64,000 nucleotides of DNA from Massospora cicadina (taxonomy: Eukaryota; Entomophthoromycota; Entomophthoromycetes; Entomophthorales; Entomophthoraceae). Below are positions 1 through 12,473 of this stretch, piece after piece (position 1 is the stretch's first letter; each line of letters begins with the position of its first letter). The translations under genes were made by a program, and so were the position numbers. The DNA is taken from NCBI GenBank assembly GCA_022478985.1, contig JAKSZP010012237.1:18305-82304 (forward strand). Reading direction: 5' to 3'. The notes beneath the pieces were generated by a model. That model did not search any database and had not been told where the DNA came from. It saw only the letters and a program-made list of their open reading frames with translations.

Positions 1-830
1 TGATTGAGGGTTTTCAAGCATGATACTTAAAATTATTATGGTATTTTGTTGTTAGTTTAATATTCAACAATTATATTCTTATGTGGATTTATCAGGTTTT
101 TAACCAATCAGTATGGATGTTTTTAGAGTTATTGTAGCATTGACAACGCTTTTCTGGAAGTAACATGCAGGTAATCCTAGGTGATACAGTCTGCTGAAAT
201 TGGATAATTTGTACCATTGCCTAAGCAGATCCGCTTTCTTGTTAAGGTTAATCTTCTGGGGTTGTTTAAAAACGTTGGGACAAGCTATTATAAAAATCAC
301 AGACTATAAAGGGTCATAATCTAGTCTTTTATGGATACAAACTATGTGTAGGGGTAAGCGGAATAATTATTCAACGTTGATGCAATTTTTAGGGTTTATT
401 TTATTAGCAACGGAGTACATTTCTATCGTTGGCCAACTTAAGAGTTGAGCTTCATACTTCTCTTATTTAAGCCCCCCTTGAATCCTAAGTAAAAAAGTAA
501 ATTTTAGATAGTTACATAATTTTAGTTTTTGTACTTCTTGTAAAGGTTGTAGAGATGTTTCCATTTTCTATTTTCTCTCAATTCACCATAAATCACCTGC
601 ATGTAAGAGGATACCTGAGTGGGGTTTGAGCTAATTGTAGAGAAGAGATTAAACTGGATCTTTGTCCTCACATACTAACACTCCTTTATTCTTAAGAACA
701 CAGTCAATAGAACCTATTCAGTAGACTTGGAAAATAGTTTACATCTTGGTAGCAAACTATATTTCCTATTACGGTGCAAAGTCAGATAGATCTGTAAGAA
801 TGGTATGCTTCATCATATAAACAAGAGTAA
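1..830. other. AT-rich stretch without a recognisable gene
   Basis: I see no coding region, LTR or tail signature here. The degraded integrase that follows at 835 suggests the last part could be the decayed zinc-finger half of the same protein, but no motif is readable. Confidence 0.5.
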
Positions 831-834
831 GGGC

Positions 835-2105
835 CTTAGACTCCCTATATGAAGATTTCATCCTAGAACTACTTAGTTCCAATGGGTTTAATGTTGCCAT
901 AGTTGTGGTAGATCGGTTTACCAAGTTTTGTTGTTCATTTCATGCAATTAAGCTATTTCTTGGAAGAGATGACTAGGCTCTTTGTTATACAAGTCTTTGC
1001 TATTTTTGGCTTACCCTCAGAAGAGGTGAGTGTTTGGGGCCCCCAAATTACAGCCCAGTAATGGAGCTCCTTATTAGCCATTCTTATAATTAAGAATTGT
1101 CTCTCTACTGCCTATCCCCTGCAGTCTAAAGGGCAGACAGAAAGGCTTAATAGGATCTTAGAGCAGTATATTTACTGATTAGCCTCTATTAATTAGGACA
1201 CATGGGCGGCTGATCTCCTCTTAGAAGAGTTCACCAATAACATTATGACAATTTTCCACTATTATTCACCCTATAAATCTACATTGTGGTATAACCCCTC
1301 TTTCTAAATTGGTCTTCGCCTTTAATTGGAGGTGCCTACCACTGAGGAGCGCCTGTAGCAGAATAGAAACACCCAGAATTTTGTCCACAAGCACTTAATT
1401 AAGGCCATTATAGATTACAAGAATTTTGAAGATTGTAAGCGGCTTTAAGATCATGAGTTCAAATAGGGATCCTTGGTCATGTTAGATATGCGCCACTTGC
1501 AGAATAAATTCCTTTACAAAGAGTTTTCAAGTAAGTGCTTATGTCCCCATGTGGTGGAGGAAGAATTGGGTTTTGGGACCTTTCCTTTTGACGCTTGCTT
1601 CTCATTAGAAGCAGCACAAAGTCTACCATGCCTCCCCGCTGTCCCCATTTATGGTCCAGAAACCATATACACCAAAGGTAATATTGGTGAAAGACTCCTA
1701 GGATGCTGAGGTGGAGGCAATTCTAGCTTCTTGTTAATTCCGCCTCTCAGTTAAGTATCTAATTGCTTGAGAAGGTTTCACTTCATATGAACATATCATG
1801 TTCAGTGCCAGAGATTACGCTAATAGCAAGTCTCTGGAGAATCATTCCACAAAGCCCACCCTGAAATCACCTGTATTCCTCAGAAGATTGCAGACATCCT
1901 GGCCATCATGCTGCCCAAGATGCACAAAAATTAAGTGCTTGTCCATGTTACTCGCGGTGAATTCCTCCTATCCAAAAGAAAAGAATATTGTAAGTTTTGA
2001 CGAACAACCTCTGCGCCTGGACAGGGTGAAATTCCATACAGAACCAAGAAGGGCCTAAGAGGAGGCTGTACCTCTCAGCAATAAGGGCAATATCATTTCA
2101 CATGT
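835..2105 (+). pseudogene. Degraded chromovirus integrase with chromodomain
   Basis: Reading the plus strand across many stops gives a Ty3-type integrase. A VVVDRFTKF-like core strand lies at about 902-928. The catalytic-Glu neighbourhood GQTERLNR, with Glu retained, is at about 1,131-1,154. A C-terminal chromodomain reading KYLIA.EGF then SARDYANSKS sits at about 1,710-1,850. Integrase inserts the cDNA, and chromodomains steer chromoviruses to chromatin. Many stops look like CAG/CAA/CGA to TAG/TAA/TGA changes. The layout matches the minus-strand chromovirus at 9,826-16,645 but is far more decayed, so it is an older, separate insertion. It cannot make protein. Confidence 0.75.
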
Positions 2106-4189
2106 TGTGGATAGGTGGTATCTGACAGTATCTCCTCTTAAATATTCCACCCTCCCAATCCTGCCTACCACTAAGATGCTAGTGGAAAGAATTTGGGGCT
2201 GTGAAAGACCAGAGGTTACCACCAGCAGGAAAGTTTCCTTTACCTTGTACGTCATATTTCATGTAAAAAGGGTTCAAGTCCCTTGAAATATCATACTTAA
2301 AAAAATCAAATGTAAACAAATCAATTGAAGTGAATTTGGTATTAATATTTATTTCCCAGTCTTCTAACTTGTGCATTGGTATGGCAAGCCCACCACTGGT
2401 TTGGGTGTCACAAATCTACCTGATTTGCATTTTGAACATCGCTATTATCCCTGGACTTTTGCAAAAAAACACAGAATGGCTTGTTCACCTGTCAGGCTAT
2501 AATAGCCCGCAAAAGGTCAATTAAAATACTTGATAGTAATCTGAAAGGAAAGTGGTGAGATACATATGTAATATCATATTCAATCATTGTTAATTTTTAA
2601 CGGTATTTTATCATTGTATCTCTGCTCTGTTAGACGTTGGTGGCTTCTAAAGCATACCTCTTTTATTCCCAATTACATATATAATGTAGCACTCTCCAAC
2701 ATGTTCTTCTGTCACTCCATTCTTTTTAAAATTTTATGATAGAACCTTTGATTTTCTATTTTTGCATTAATTTGAAGAAGTTTTCAGCATCTATTAACAG
2801 CCATGTTGTCCAATTGTTGTATCAACTGGTAGATATTGGACTACTTTTTTCATTCTTTTCTTTCTTAGTGCTTGGCTAGACAATGATATTCTGGTTGTTG
2901 CTTTATGTGGTAATTCATCCATAGTGGCAGTACATTATTATTTCTATCATTAGGCTCCATGATACTTTCAGAACAACCTATATAGAAAATCACAACCTTT
3001 TATATAAAAAGCAGAAGTAGCCAAAGCGATCTATAAGCCTATGATATTTTCTAATTGAAAAGAATTATTGTTTCTACCTACTAATTTGGGAATTCAATTT
3101 AATCTGATTGGGTTAACCTTAAGTTTGAATATTGCCCAGTCTCAGAACAAGTCCCCTATCAACAGATATTTCCTTTCTAAATTTCAAGGAAGCAACTTTG
3201 CATCTGATCTGGATTTATCCAAAGATATGGTACAGTAGGGCCTTGAAACATGAATGATACAGGGGCTTAAGCATACTGACCTTTGCAAAATTTGCACGTT
3301 GATCCTATCTTCTACTGCCAAAGCCCTGTAGAATAACATCTATGATATGCTTATTGGGATTATTTTATGATTTGTATTATGATTTTTACCTATAAGAATA
3401 ATCTCTCTCCCTTATTGACTTTCAGACAACAATAATTCTGGACATTAACTAAGCAAGCACTGAGTATAGCTAATTGATATTAAACTTCTTGTGTTTTTTC
3501 TCCATAGATATACAACATCTGATTGAATCTAAAATGTTACCTGTTTCTTAGATAAAATACAAAAAATTATTTTATTCACCTGAAGTTCAAGTAAGCAAGG
3601 GGAAAAGTGAATAGTGACACTATTATTCTGAATATCCTATCAACTAATTTGATACACATAATCAGCAAAGATGGGGTGAGTCCTTTTAAACTTTAAGTGT
3701 TACCTGTAGCTTTAACTTCTGGCTACTAATTACCTACTTGTTTGCCGCTTAGAAACCTTTTAAAGAATAAAATTAAGTAAAAAATAATTTATAAAAACAA
3801 AAGGGTCAGTAAAATAAATTAAAAAAAATTATGCAAGTCCATTTTTTTTAGTACTAGATGGTTGCAAGTCCATTTTTTTTTATTAAATTAGAGATGGGAA
3901 GCCACCTGACATAACGGTTTTCACCATTCCTCCTGTCTACATCTTATATTAATTTACCTTTAAAATTATAAAAGTCAATTTTTTACTGTATTTTAATTTA
4001 GATATCTTTTTTAATTGGATAAATTTATGGCATGTGAAGAAACTGACCTAGACCATTGACATAGATAAACTAGAAATAAAATTTTGAAGCTTTATCAGAA
4101 ATTAAGATTAAATAAAAAAATATGGAAGCTAAAATAAAGCTACTTCTGAAATCTGGCATGCTGAAACCCTCACAGAGATCCTAACCATC
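2106..4189. other. Decayed sequence, no gene identified
   Basis: Open frames here are short (65-86 codons) and match nothing I know. It probably includes LTR and gag remains of the surrounding Ty3 elements. No LTR pair can be drawn. A micro-retroposon copy lies at 3,842-3,862. Confidence 0.4.
3842..3862 (-). mobile_element. Micro-retroposon copy 1 (5'-truncated)
   Basis: A T-tract followed by AGTACTAGATGG is the reverse complement of the last 12 bases of the micro-retroposon consensus plus its A-tail. It is flanked by direct repeats TGCAAGTCCA (3,832-3,841 and 3,863-3,872) that continue into a T-run. Only the 3' end of the consensus is present, as expected for truncated target-primed reverse transcription. 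Confidence 0.8.
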
Positions 4190-4560
4190 AACTTTAATAT
4201 TGATACTAAATTTAGTAACACCATAATGATGTGGACTACCAGAAGCTGAACAATTTGACAAAGAAAAGCGGCTACCTACTTTCTCAAAATTGACATTGCC
4301 TTATTTCAATTTTCTGATTTAATTCTTAAGCCATATTTCCAAAAAACAGTTAATGGAGATGTACTTATATCTAGAAGATAAAAAAAGTGCTTTGGTTTGA
4401 ACTGCGGATATTCTAACTAACGTCTACACCTCAAGGATTGGTAATGAGCCTACATTTTCCCAGAGGGCTATGGGATAGATCCTAAGAAAATTAAAGATGT
4501 TCTGTGAAAATTTTTTGTTAGATGGCATCACTGTATCTTTAGGATGTTAACAAACACCTT
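4190..4560 (+). pseudogene. Degraded Ty3 reverse transcriptase
   Basis: The plus strand at about 4,230-4,270 reads DYQKLNNLTKKS, a decayed form of the DYRKLN.LTKKD block of Ty3 reverse transcriptase found intact in the T3 element. About 250 bases on, at about 4,513-4,540, FLLDGITVS corresponds to the F/YLDDITVFS catalytic box with the second Asp lost. Stops and frameshifts occur throughout. It belongs to the floor layer into which T1 inserted. Confidence 0.65.
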
Positions 4561-6872
4561 AATTACATAAAACAAATGATCCAAAAAAATAAGTGATAAA
4601 AATATAAAGCTCAAAACTTTCAAATGCCCATTTACTTGTTAACTAAATTCTAGGTTATTCAAAATATAGAGAAGGTATTTAGCTTTCATCACAAAGTGGT
4701 CACTACATATATTCATGAATTGATAAAAAGTTAAGTGACCCTCAAATGCTCTTATTGGGCTTTACAATAATATAGGTGAAGCTTTGTCTTTAGTGTTACC
4801 ATTAGCTACTACTCTAGACTATTTTGACTCATTCAATATTGCTATTAACATTAACATATGTTTACTGTTTGATGTTCTATTGGTGTTAAAGCCCTAAATA
4901 CTATCATAAATTATCTATTGATTTTCATTGGGCCTGTTGAATAGTTGAAATACTTGATTTCTTACTTGTGAAACTAATTCATTATATCATACCAACTCTG
5001 TTAATAGATTTTACCTTAAAACAGGATGCATTGTAGTTGAACCCATGACATCAAAAAAACCCACTTTTCTGCGAATAAACTTCCTCCTATAACTGCATTG
5101 TAATATAGTTGATAACTCTCATCAGAAGAATTCTGATGAAGCTTAAATGAAGTGCTTCAGCTCTAAATAAATTTTTTCTGTTCCAAATAATGGGTTGTTT
5201 TTAATGCTGAACATTTTCATTTATTTGTGTAGATCTTTAGTGTAGTCTTACCATTACTAAAGAATTAAAAAAAATTACTTTATAGTCATGTTATATGGAA
5301 GTGCTATAGCTGTTCCAGCCAACACTAACCTGTGCAAGCAGTGTAAAGAAGGACCTCGTGCTACACAAGTGGTCTTACTACTAGGGAACTGCAATAGCAA
5401 AAGAAGAAATTTTAATCCTTGCGATGGACCCAACTCAGGAAAGGGGATATGGAGAGATTAACCAATTCATCATTTTCCATGTTAATCATCTTAATCCTGA
5501 ATGAATGGCTCTGGAGAAAGTTTAGTCTCAGTATTACTTCAAGTTTGAGAACATTAATACTTGTATTTTCACCACAGACAAGCTGAGACAGATTGGACGA
5601 ATGTTACTTTAGGTAAACTAGCTCTTTGGACATGAAGAATCTCATTTACCATCCACCTTATTTTATTATCAGCAGTATCAGGACCATCTGATACAGACTG
5701 AATGAGAACTTTTGTTGTTGAGTCATCATTAACTATAACAAAAAACTAATAGTTTATCCCAGTTGGGTCAATATCTTGCTGTATATCTTAAAACACACAG
5801 TAGAATTTACAACTAACTATTTTTTGCTTTACGCCCTAATCAAGGAGTTGTTTAACAAAAACCAGCAAATTTGGAAACATTTTTGACCTTAATAGGCGGC
5901 TTGAAGCCAGTTAGCAGGTTATACGTCAGGCTATTACTGCCAATCACATCCTTAGTGTAATATTTTACAATGACTGGACAAACTTATCATTCAATTAAAC
6001 TAAAACATACTGACTCTAGGATAATAATCCATAATAACTGTGTGGTCACCAATGAATGGATTGAATTCGCGATTCACCTTAGATAGGAAGTTGTACATAC
6101 TTGAGTTACTTTAAGTGACATTACTCAACAGTTTAAGGTAGTTGAAAAACTCAATTGATACACCCAGCGTTAAATGGGGTGGCTACACAGCACTTGGGAA
6201 GTAACATCAAAACCACTTATTACCTCCAGTAAGAGTTTCAACAGATCAGATATTGACAAGCAGCCATGAAACAAAATATCAAAGGATTGAGAAATTTAGT
6301 TTGGGTTCTCCAAAAGATTGTAGAGGACTCTTCCAATCAGTTTAAGAATTATAATGTCAAATCTGAAAGAGTTTACACTGGAGGCTGCTTCCAAAAAATG
6401 AAATGGATTAAATGCATACTAGCATGTATAAAGTACATGGGGATCTTGTAGAGCTACAACCATAAACTTAAATGCCTTAGGGAGCATTAAAATTAAAACA
6501 ATAGGGAATGACAAATTAAAGGTGAATTACAGGGGTGGTAAATGTTGGTTCCCTTGTCAAAACGTGCCCAAGATCAACCAGAATTATTTGGAGAAAAACA
6601 TTTGGAAGAAGAGGCTATATCAGTGATGTTACATCAGCCTACACGTTCAGTGCGTACTTGATTATATTCTTTGCCTTCTTTCTTGGAGATGCCATCTTCT
6701 AAAACAAGTCAGCCTAAGCTAGTAACCAAGGGCCTCAAGTTAGTAATGCTCCAGTGACGTCCAGATCTGGAGGCTTCTATTTAGGGTTCCAACTACTTAC
6801 TCCAGATAATCACCCTAAGTTTAGCAAGCATGCAAAAGTGCAGTATTTTTTTACATGTTCTCAATGATCATT
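4561..6872. other. Very degraded retrotransposon-like DNA
   Basis: By position this should hold RNase H and integrase of the Ty3 fragment whose reverse transcriptase is at 4,190-4,560, but I cannot place a motif. The only frames above 60 codons (such as 6,266-6,451) have no recognisable features. It ends at the T1 target-site duplication. Confidence 0.4.
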
Positions 6873-6877
6873 CATAG

Positions 6878-7037
6878 TGTTGGGTATCTAGGTGTTTGCT
6901 CTGTTGAGAATATACAAATGTAGAAAAAAATTAATTATAACCCCAAAAGAATTACTTGAAGAATTGAAAGGAATATTCTGTATTTCATCCTCATAATAAC
7001 CTAAATTTAGTTGTGCTACCTAGGAGAAAACACCCCC
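6878..7037 (+). repeat. T1 5' LTR, left part
   Basis: It begins TGTTGGGTATCTAGG and matches the start of the 3' LTR (50,462 onward). The clearest shared block is AATTTAGTTGTGCTACCTA (about 7,003-7,021 and 50,597-50,615). It is interrupted by T2 and resumes at 41,074. Confidence 0.7.
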
Positions 7038-7796
7038 TGTCAGACAATTGCCATCTCAACTTCGAAGAATGTTTTGGGTGATAATAGTCTAAATAACATT
7101 AAATACAAAATTGCTTAACTCTTTTAAAATAGATTTGAATTATTGTAATCATTTTAGTCATTGCTTTCCATTGATCAGGGCATATCAAGCTGCCCTTGTC
7201 ACTCCTGGCCCTCGGTGGAATACCCAACCTGAGTTGGAGGGTCGCCCAAGCCCTATCACTAATTCTGTGTGTTTGTCTATATCAAAACCACCCCTTTTAT
7301 AGGTTTGAGGGGGGGCGCAAAGGTTGAATAATTTTTACCCATTGATCATGAGCTGAAGCAGATGTAGATTGGCTGCAATGAGCTTATATCTGATGTAAAT
7401 GATTAATATGATAAATAAAAAACATTCCCCATGGTTTTATCCTACCTATGATGGACTAATTACATTATGTTAATACCAGATGAAGAAAAATGATTTTCCT
7501 GAGCGCGGCTTTTCCAGATCGTTCAAATTTCTAATCCATGCCACCCAGTTTATACTGAATTTAATAATTGCCCCAGTATTAGCCTTTGACAACCCTAAAT
7601 ACTAGGGGAAGGCATTGTAATAAAGTATCATTTATCCTACCCAAGCCACAACTTAAAAAAATTATAATATATCATTTATAGGCTTAAATAGTTTGAGTTC
7701 GCCAATTTAGTTGGCAAAAAACAAATAAAAACAAATCGTTTGTGGAAATCCTGCTAATATCAGCAGGTGTGAGCATTAGCTAGCAGGATTCCCACA
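7038..7796 (+). repeat. T2 5' LTR
   Basis: It runs from TGTCAGACAATT to TTCCCACA and aligns along its length with about 40,315-41,073. Shared blocks include GCTGCCCTTGTCACTCCT and TTGATCATGAGCTGAAGCAG. A T-rich TATA-like element (CCCTTTTATAGG) lies at about 7,291-7,302. The last 60 bases fold as a near-perfect hairpin (TTTGTGGAAATCCTGCT ... AGCAGGATTCCCACAAA, 7,738-7,798). Confidence 0.85.
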
Positions 7797-7816
7797 AAGT
7801 GTTGCTCACTGCAGTG
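7797..7816 (+). promoter_or_regulatory. Candidate primer-binding site of T2
   Basis: AAGTGTTGCTCACTGCAGTG follows the LTR directly. Nearly the same sequence follows the 5' LTRs of T3 (AGTGGTGCTCACTACAGG, minus strand) and T1 (AGTGTTGCTAACTACAGG). This conserved position and sequence is what a tRNA primer-binding site should show. I cannot name the tRNA. Confidence 0.6.
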
Positions 7817-7851
7817 GCATCCTGTACATCACAAGTTTATATATAATCAAA

Positions 7852-8782
7852 ATGGAGGGCGTTCATGTTGGAAGTGCTATTGATTGGATGATAAACGGAG
7901 ATTGGGAAGAAAATGACCGTATGGATTACTTCAAACATATCTTTTGAAGGAGAACAGTTTGAATAAATCATTATACCTGAGTCCCACCGCCTTACCTGGC
8001 CTAAAGATGAGTAATGAGGGACCTAACTCATGGCATATTAAACCCTGGAGACATTGCTATACGTGAAAGAGGTTCTTCTGTAGAGAACCATCTGATGTAC
8101 CTCTACATGACTCAAACCCTTCCAGATACATATAGTCAGTTACAACTTGACTACCTATGTCTGCAAGTTTTCCCGTCCCGCTATTTTCCACATGATACTC
8201 CTGTTAGGTGTTCATCATGAGGAGTTGCACCGTCACTTGGCAAACCATGATGCTCTAAGATTAACCTATAATAATTTATACAATCTCACCTCTGAACATA
8301 TTGGAACAACGCAATCTGGTGTGTATGCAAACCGCAATTTATCATTCAGTTTAATGAGCGGTAACCACCATGGATACTGGCGTAGTGAAGTATGTAGATA
8401 GGCTATGAATATCTTCTAGGATGAGTTAAATGTATTTGATGCTAGCACTGACTCGCTATTTGAAAAGTTTGACAAGAAACTTGAAATGTGTGAAAATCAA
8501 ACTCGTAGTGAACTCTTGGCGCATGCATCCTCCACAATCTGGGAATGAACTTTGTTAACTGTGGTGGAGCATAAAGTAGCCCAAGCCTTATCCCATGTTG
8601 CAGAACTTGAATGGCGTCTGTTGCAAGAATCTTCTTGGGCTACCTCCGCTTTAGAGGTCAAGGTTGCACATATGGAGAAGGAGCTATCCCAAAAGCATCT
8701 CATGAGAAGACCAAGTATATATCCTGATGGGGCAGCAATGTGAAAAAGAAGATCATGGGTTTAAGAACTCTCTTGAAGGGCC
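7852..8782 (+). pseudogene. T2 Gag, part 1
   Basis: The ATG at 7,852 sits about 55 bases after the LTR, as in T3, whose Gag also starts M-E-(A/G)-V. The frame is broken (TGA at about 7,946) but continues as recognisable sequence. It aligns with the T1 gag at 42,390-43,150, for example in CCCTGGAGACATTGC. Gag proteins form the particle shell. The reading breaks at 8,782 where T3 is inserted and resumes at 29,329 after the GGGCC duplication. Confidence 0.7.
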
Positions 8783-9539
8783 TGTTGGATTTGTGGCTGA
8801 AAAAAAGGCTCTCTGGTGTTGTTTCCTCAAACCCAACAATATAAGTGAGGGGCTTTTCTAACCAGCTGTATGAAAATAAAATAAATAAAATAGATACTAA
8901 AGAGGTTTTAGTTTTTATGAGATTTTTTTATACGCCACGCGGGGGTAAAAGAGAGATTACACTTAATAAATCGATGTAAGTATTTAAAGCATCGAAACTC
9001 AAAGTTTGGATATCTTGGGTAATTCCAAATTAGGTAATATGAGATTTTAGACAATTGAAGCTTGAAAACTCGCTTCACTATGGCTGAACAACATACGGGG
9101 AGTAAATCTTTGGTAATATGTACATGTGGGGTAATGATTTAATAGATTTCAGCCAATCCAATTTAGCGAAATTTATTTTACTCTAGGACCTCGCCAAGCC
9201 TATAAAAGGAAGTGGTCACTGCCTTGGTGCTGGCTTTGAACAAGTCGTGACTAGGGGAAAAACCTTCAATCGACTCCCCAGGTTTATCCATAAATTGGGA
9301 AAATTTGAATTCCCAACTTGGAGCTATTTGCCTGGTTAGTATTCATAATATTGATGCCCCAATTTGCCGGGTTCCACTGAGAATTAGCCAGGGTTTGATG
9401 GATGATAAAATCGTTATTTATATTCAAATCAAAAAATTATTATCATTGAGGAATTATAAATGTCTAACTTTTCCCCTTTTTAGCTGATTTTGCCCAAAAC
9501 ATTCTTATTTTAAAGCTTGGAGGGCAAATGATGACATCA
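8783..9539 (-). repeat. T3 3' LTR
   Basis: On the minus strand it starts TGATGTCATC (9,539) and ends TCCAACA (8,783). It is preceded by a short purine tract GAGGGGG (9,540-9,546). The whole 757 bp aligns with the LTR at 23,227-29,323 once LINE-1 is removed. Both copies carry CCTATAAAAGG on the plus strand, which reads as CCTTTTATAGG in the element's sense direction. Confidence 0.9.
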
Positions 9540-9825
9540 CCCCCTCAATAATGTTGGGGGGAGAATAAAGCCATAGGAAGTGGCCATGTACCCGATTGAT
9601 GGTGACTCTTGAAGTGACGAACTTGATAGAGTACTCATCCCCTCGCTTATATGTTACTGGAAATGGCCCTTCCCATATTAAACCGAGCTTCTCACTTCTA
9701 TGAGTGATGCAGTTGTGATAATATAATACCAAGTCAGCTACTTGGAAGGAAGGGAGAGGGACACGGAGATCTTTAGCTGCTTCACCTTCTTTTGTGGCCA
9801 TCTTGGCCAAGTTAGTCATAGCTTC
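9540..9825 (-). pseudogene. T3 integrase C-terminus
   Basis: The minus strand reads EAMTNLAKMATKEGEA at the upstream end, then a GPFPVTYKRGDEYSIKF block and NRVHGHFLWLYSPPNI next to the LTR. The same protein end is readable in T2 at about 40,030-40,300, which identifies it as the integrase C-terminus of this family. It is separated from the rest of the integrase (16,651 onward) by the chromovirus. The long frame through here (to 10,209) fuses this tail to a frame inside the chromovirus LTR. Confidence 0.85.
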
Positions 9826-10717
9826 TGTCAAGAGAGTGTCTGTAACTCTCTCGTTCCCAGCAAGGTGATGTGGGATGCAAACCCACATTGCTAGGGAACT
9901 AGCCATTAAGAAAAAGGGTAAGAAGACACCATAAACGGTGCCTGTGCCAAAGGTTCCCCAGGCCAGGGTGTAGAACGCAACATATAAGACCAGGTAAGAT
10001 AGAAGCATAACAACTTGAGTGGACTCCAGAGGGGAGTCCATAATCAAGTGTAACTTGGCGTCAGGGAGCCTGCGTGCCTCGATCTGGAGGGGACCTGGGC
10101 GACCCAAGGGAGCACCTGGGATTTTGGTAAATTGCGATAGAAGGTAGTGGCCCACATAGTTGGAGACCTCCCCAAAGAGGTCCGCCACCAGGTTAGCCCA
10201 AGGAACCATAAGTAAAACGAAAAAAACGGGTATTTTTATTTAATAAAGTCGACCAACAAGGAATGTTGGTTGCAAAAAAATATTTAAAGTGGGCTGGGGA
10301 AATTCAGGTTCTGCAGAATTGCGCCCAAGCCTTGACAATCCAATAAACAGACGCTTCTGTCCATTTTAGTAAAATACACCAAAAGTGCCTTCACTTGAGT
10401 AATCAATTGAAGACATATTTACCTGAGCTTTAAATTTCATAGCTGGAGCGGGACTCAAACCCTTGCTCTCCAACCAAGCGAATTGAACTGTTTTCTTTTA
10501 CTATGTAGATCTGTTAATTTCATTGCCTGGGCTGAGACAAGAGGCTGAGCGTTTTGCACCCCATTAGTATCAACCTGGGCATGCTTGGCTTGCACCCAGC
10601 GTTGATCTAAGGTGTGTTTCAGGTCAAGAAGAGCCTGAAGTTTCACCTTCTAGGCCTCCTGTCACCCAGCCTTATCTCTGGCATCAGTTCCTACTATAAT
10701 GTCATCCAACCATGAAA
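9826..10717 (-). repeat. T4 3' LTR
   Basis: It matches 15,755-16,645 almost base for base. In this copy the LTR-internal frame (start codon 10,209) is open to the LTR end, then runs into T3 integrase. A tRNA-like segment (TGGAGCGGGACTCAAACCC on the plus strand, about 10,443-10,461) lies in the upstream half of the LTR. The sense-strand first bases read TT instead of TG, a point change relative to the other LTR. Confidence 0.93.
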
Positions 10718-10733
10718 TTACCCTCTCCTCCTT
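10718..10733 (-). promoter_or_regulatory. T4 polypurine tract
   Basis: The minus strand immediately before the 3' LTR reads AAGGAGGAGAGGGTAA. A purine run touching the 3' LTR is the plus-strand primer site of LTR retrotransposons. It begins directly after the end of the integrase-chromodomain frame. Confidence 0.75.
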
Positions 10734-12473
10734 CATGGGCACCACCCCCCTCCAGGGGCGTTTTCTAAGGAGAAGTTTTTATGTGCTGGCGGCAACTTCA
10801 TAGCAGCAACGGCTGGCTTAGGCTGAGATCCTGCAGCCTCAGGGAAACGATTATGAAATGATTCGATCAGGTCTTGGGCATGTACACAAACCCATGCTAG
10901 CACCCAACTGTTCTCTGCTGCATCAAACCCTTTCCAAGATACCAAGTACTCAAGGCGTCGCTTAACCCAGCGGGAGGTTACTATTTTCTCCACTTCCCAC
11001 TCCGGTGCCCCATCCACAAGATAAGCCTCAGGAGTCACAGGAGGAGGGCCCTCAAACAGGGTCAACTTGCTTTCATGAAAGATGGATAAGATCCAAAACG
11101 CGGAAGGAAGATCCAACTGGTATGAGGCATGTCCCACCTTTCAAAATACACGGTAAGGACCAATCCTCTTTATCCCAGTTTTTAAGAGGCTGCTTGATAG
11201 GGATGTTGTGAGCATCAAGCATCATGAGATCCCCTTCCTTGTATGCTGGACCCACATGGCGCTTTCCATCGGCATTCTCCTTATAAACCAGCATAGCCGC
11301 CTCCAAACTTGTGGACACCCCTTGATTGACCTTCTTGAGAGTCTTAGCAAAGTCCTGCACCGCTTCCACTTTGGAACCAAAGCTGGGCTCCATGTTAAAA
11401 GCAGGGTTAAAGCCATGGTTAGCAAAAAAAGGTGAACAATCAATTGATGAATGCAAAGTGTTGTTGTAGCTAAACTGGGCCATAGGAAGGTGAGGAACCC
11501 AATCTGAATGGTTTGCGGTGGTGTAACAACGCAGAAATTGTTTCAAGCACTGGTTCACTCGCTCGTTCTGCCCATCTGATTGGGGGTGATAAGCAGTTGA
11601 ACGTCAGGGGTGGATCTGAAGAGTTTTACACAACTCTTCCCAAAAGATGGAGGTGAACTGGGGTCCCCAGTCACTAATGATTTCTTGAGGAACCCCATGA
11701 AGCGCAAAAACATGGGCGATGAAGAGCCTGGCCATTTCAGCGGCAGTTACAGTTGTTCTGCAAGGAATAAAGTGGGCGAACTTTGTAAAGCGGTCCACCA
11801 CCACCATGATTGCATCATACCCATCTGAAACGGGTAACTCCACAGTTAAATCCACCGATAAGGAAGTCCAGGGCCCTACAGCCTTTTGGACTGGTACCAG
11901 AAACCCTGCTAAAGGTTGAAGATTGGGTTTCATTTGATTGCAGATCAGGCACTCTTAACAGTACCGCCCTACCTGAACAGACAAGCCCTTCCAATTGTAA
12001 GTGCGTCATATCAACTCCAAGATCTTTGCTTTTCCAGGATGACCAACGGTGATTCCGTCATGATGGTCCTGGATGATCTCCAGGCGTAGTGGTCCCGCAG
12101 GAACACATAAGCGCCCCTGAAACCACACCATCTCATCCTTCATGTGATAACCCCTGGATAAGTCCTCCAGATTCAGTGCGCTCTTAGCGAGAACAACAGC
12201 ATATTTGGCTGATAACGGCTGAGAAAGAACTACCTTCCTAAACATGCTATATTCTGCTGCATTTTCCAAAGTCATGAGCGCTGGCGTATGTACCGTGGAC
12301 TTAGGAAGTTGAGGTAGAATCATACTCGGTGGAATCATCAACCGGGTGTTGTGAATCTCTACCTCCTTTGGATTGGGAGCCAAAGCAGGGTTGCGGCATA
12401 AAGCATCCGCCAAACCATTCTCCTTACCCTTGGTGAACTTATAGGAAAATGTAATAAAGGGCAAGGATCTCAT
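10733..12473 (-). pseudogene. T4 integrase with chromodomain
   Basis: The zinc-finger region (HHDGITVGHPGKAKILELI, about 12,010-12,070) leads to a Cys pair with a TAA just upstream. The catalytic core follows: DLTVELP and VVVDRFTKFAHFIP (about 11,760-11,870), SDWGPQFTS (about 11,650-11,680, second Asp) and GQNERVNQ (about 11,540-11,565, catalytic Glu). An in-frame TGA at 11,604-11,606 looks like a mutated CGA. A chromodomain (EYLVSWKGFDAAENSWV, about 10,905-10,955) is followed by LIESFHNRFPEA. Integrase inserts the cDNA and the chromodomain targets chromatin marks. The D, D and E residues survive, so inactivation is recent. Confidence 0.9.

Noticed and set aside
8783..9539. TATAAAAGG on the plus strand of the T3 LTRs as an antisense promoter
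   Set aside because: The motif is nearly palindromic with the sense CCTTTTATAGG found in the related T2 LTR, so it does not show antisense transcription by itself.
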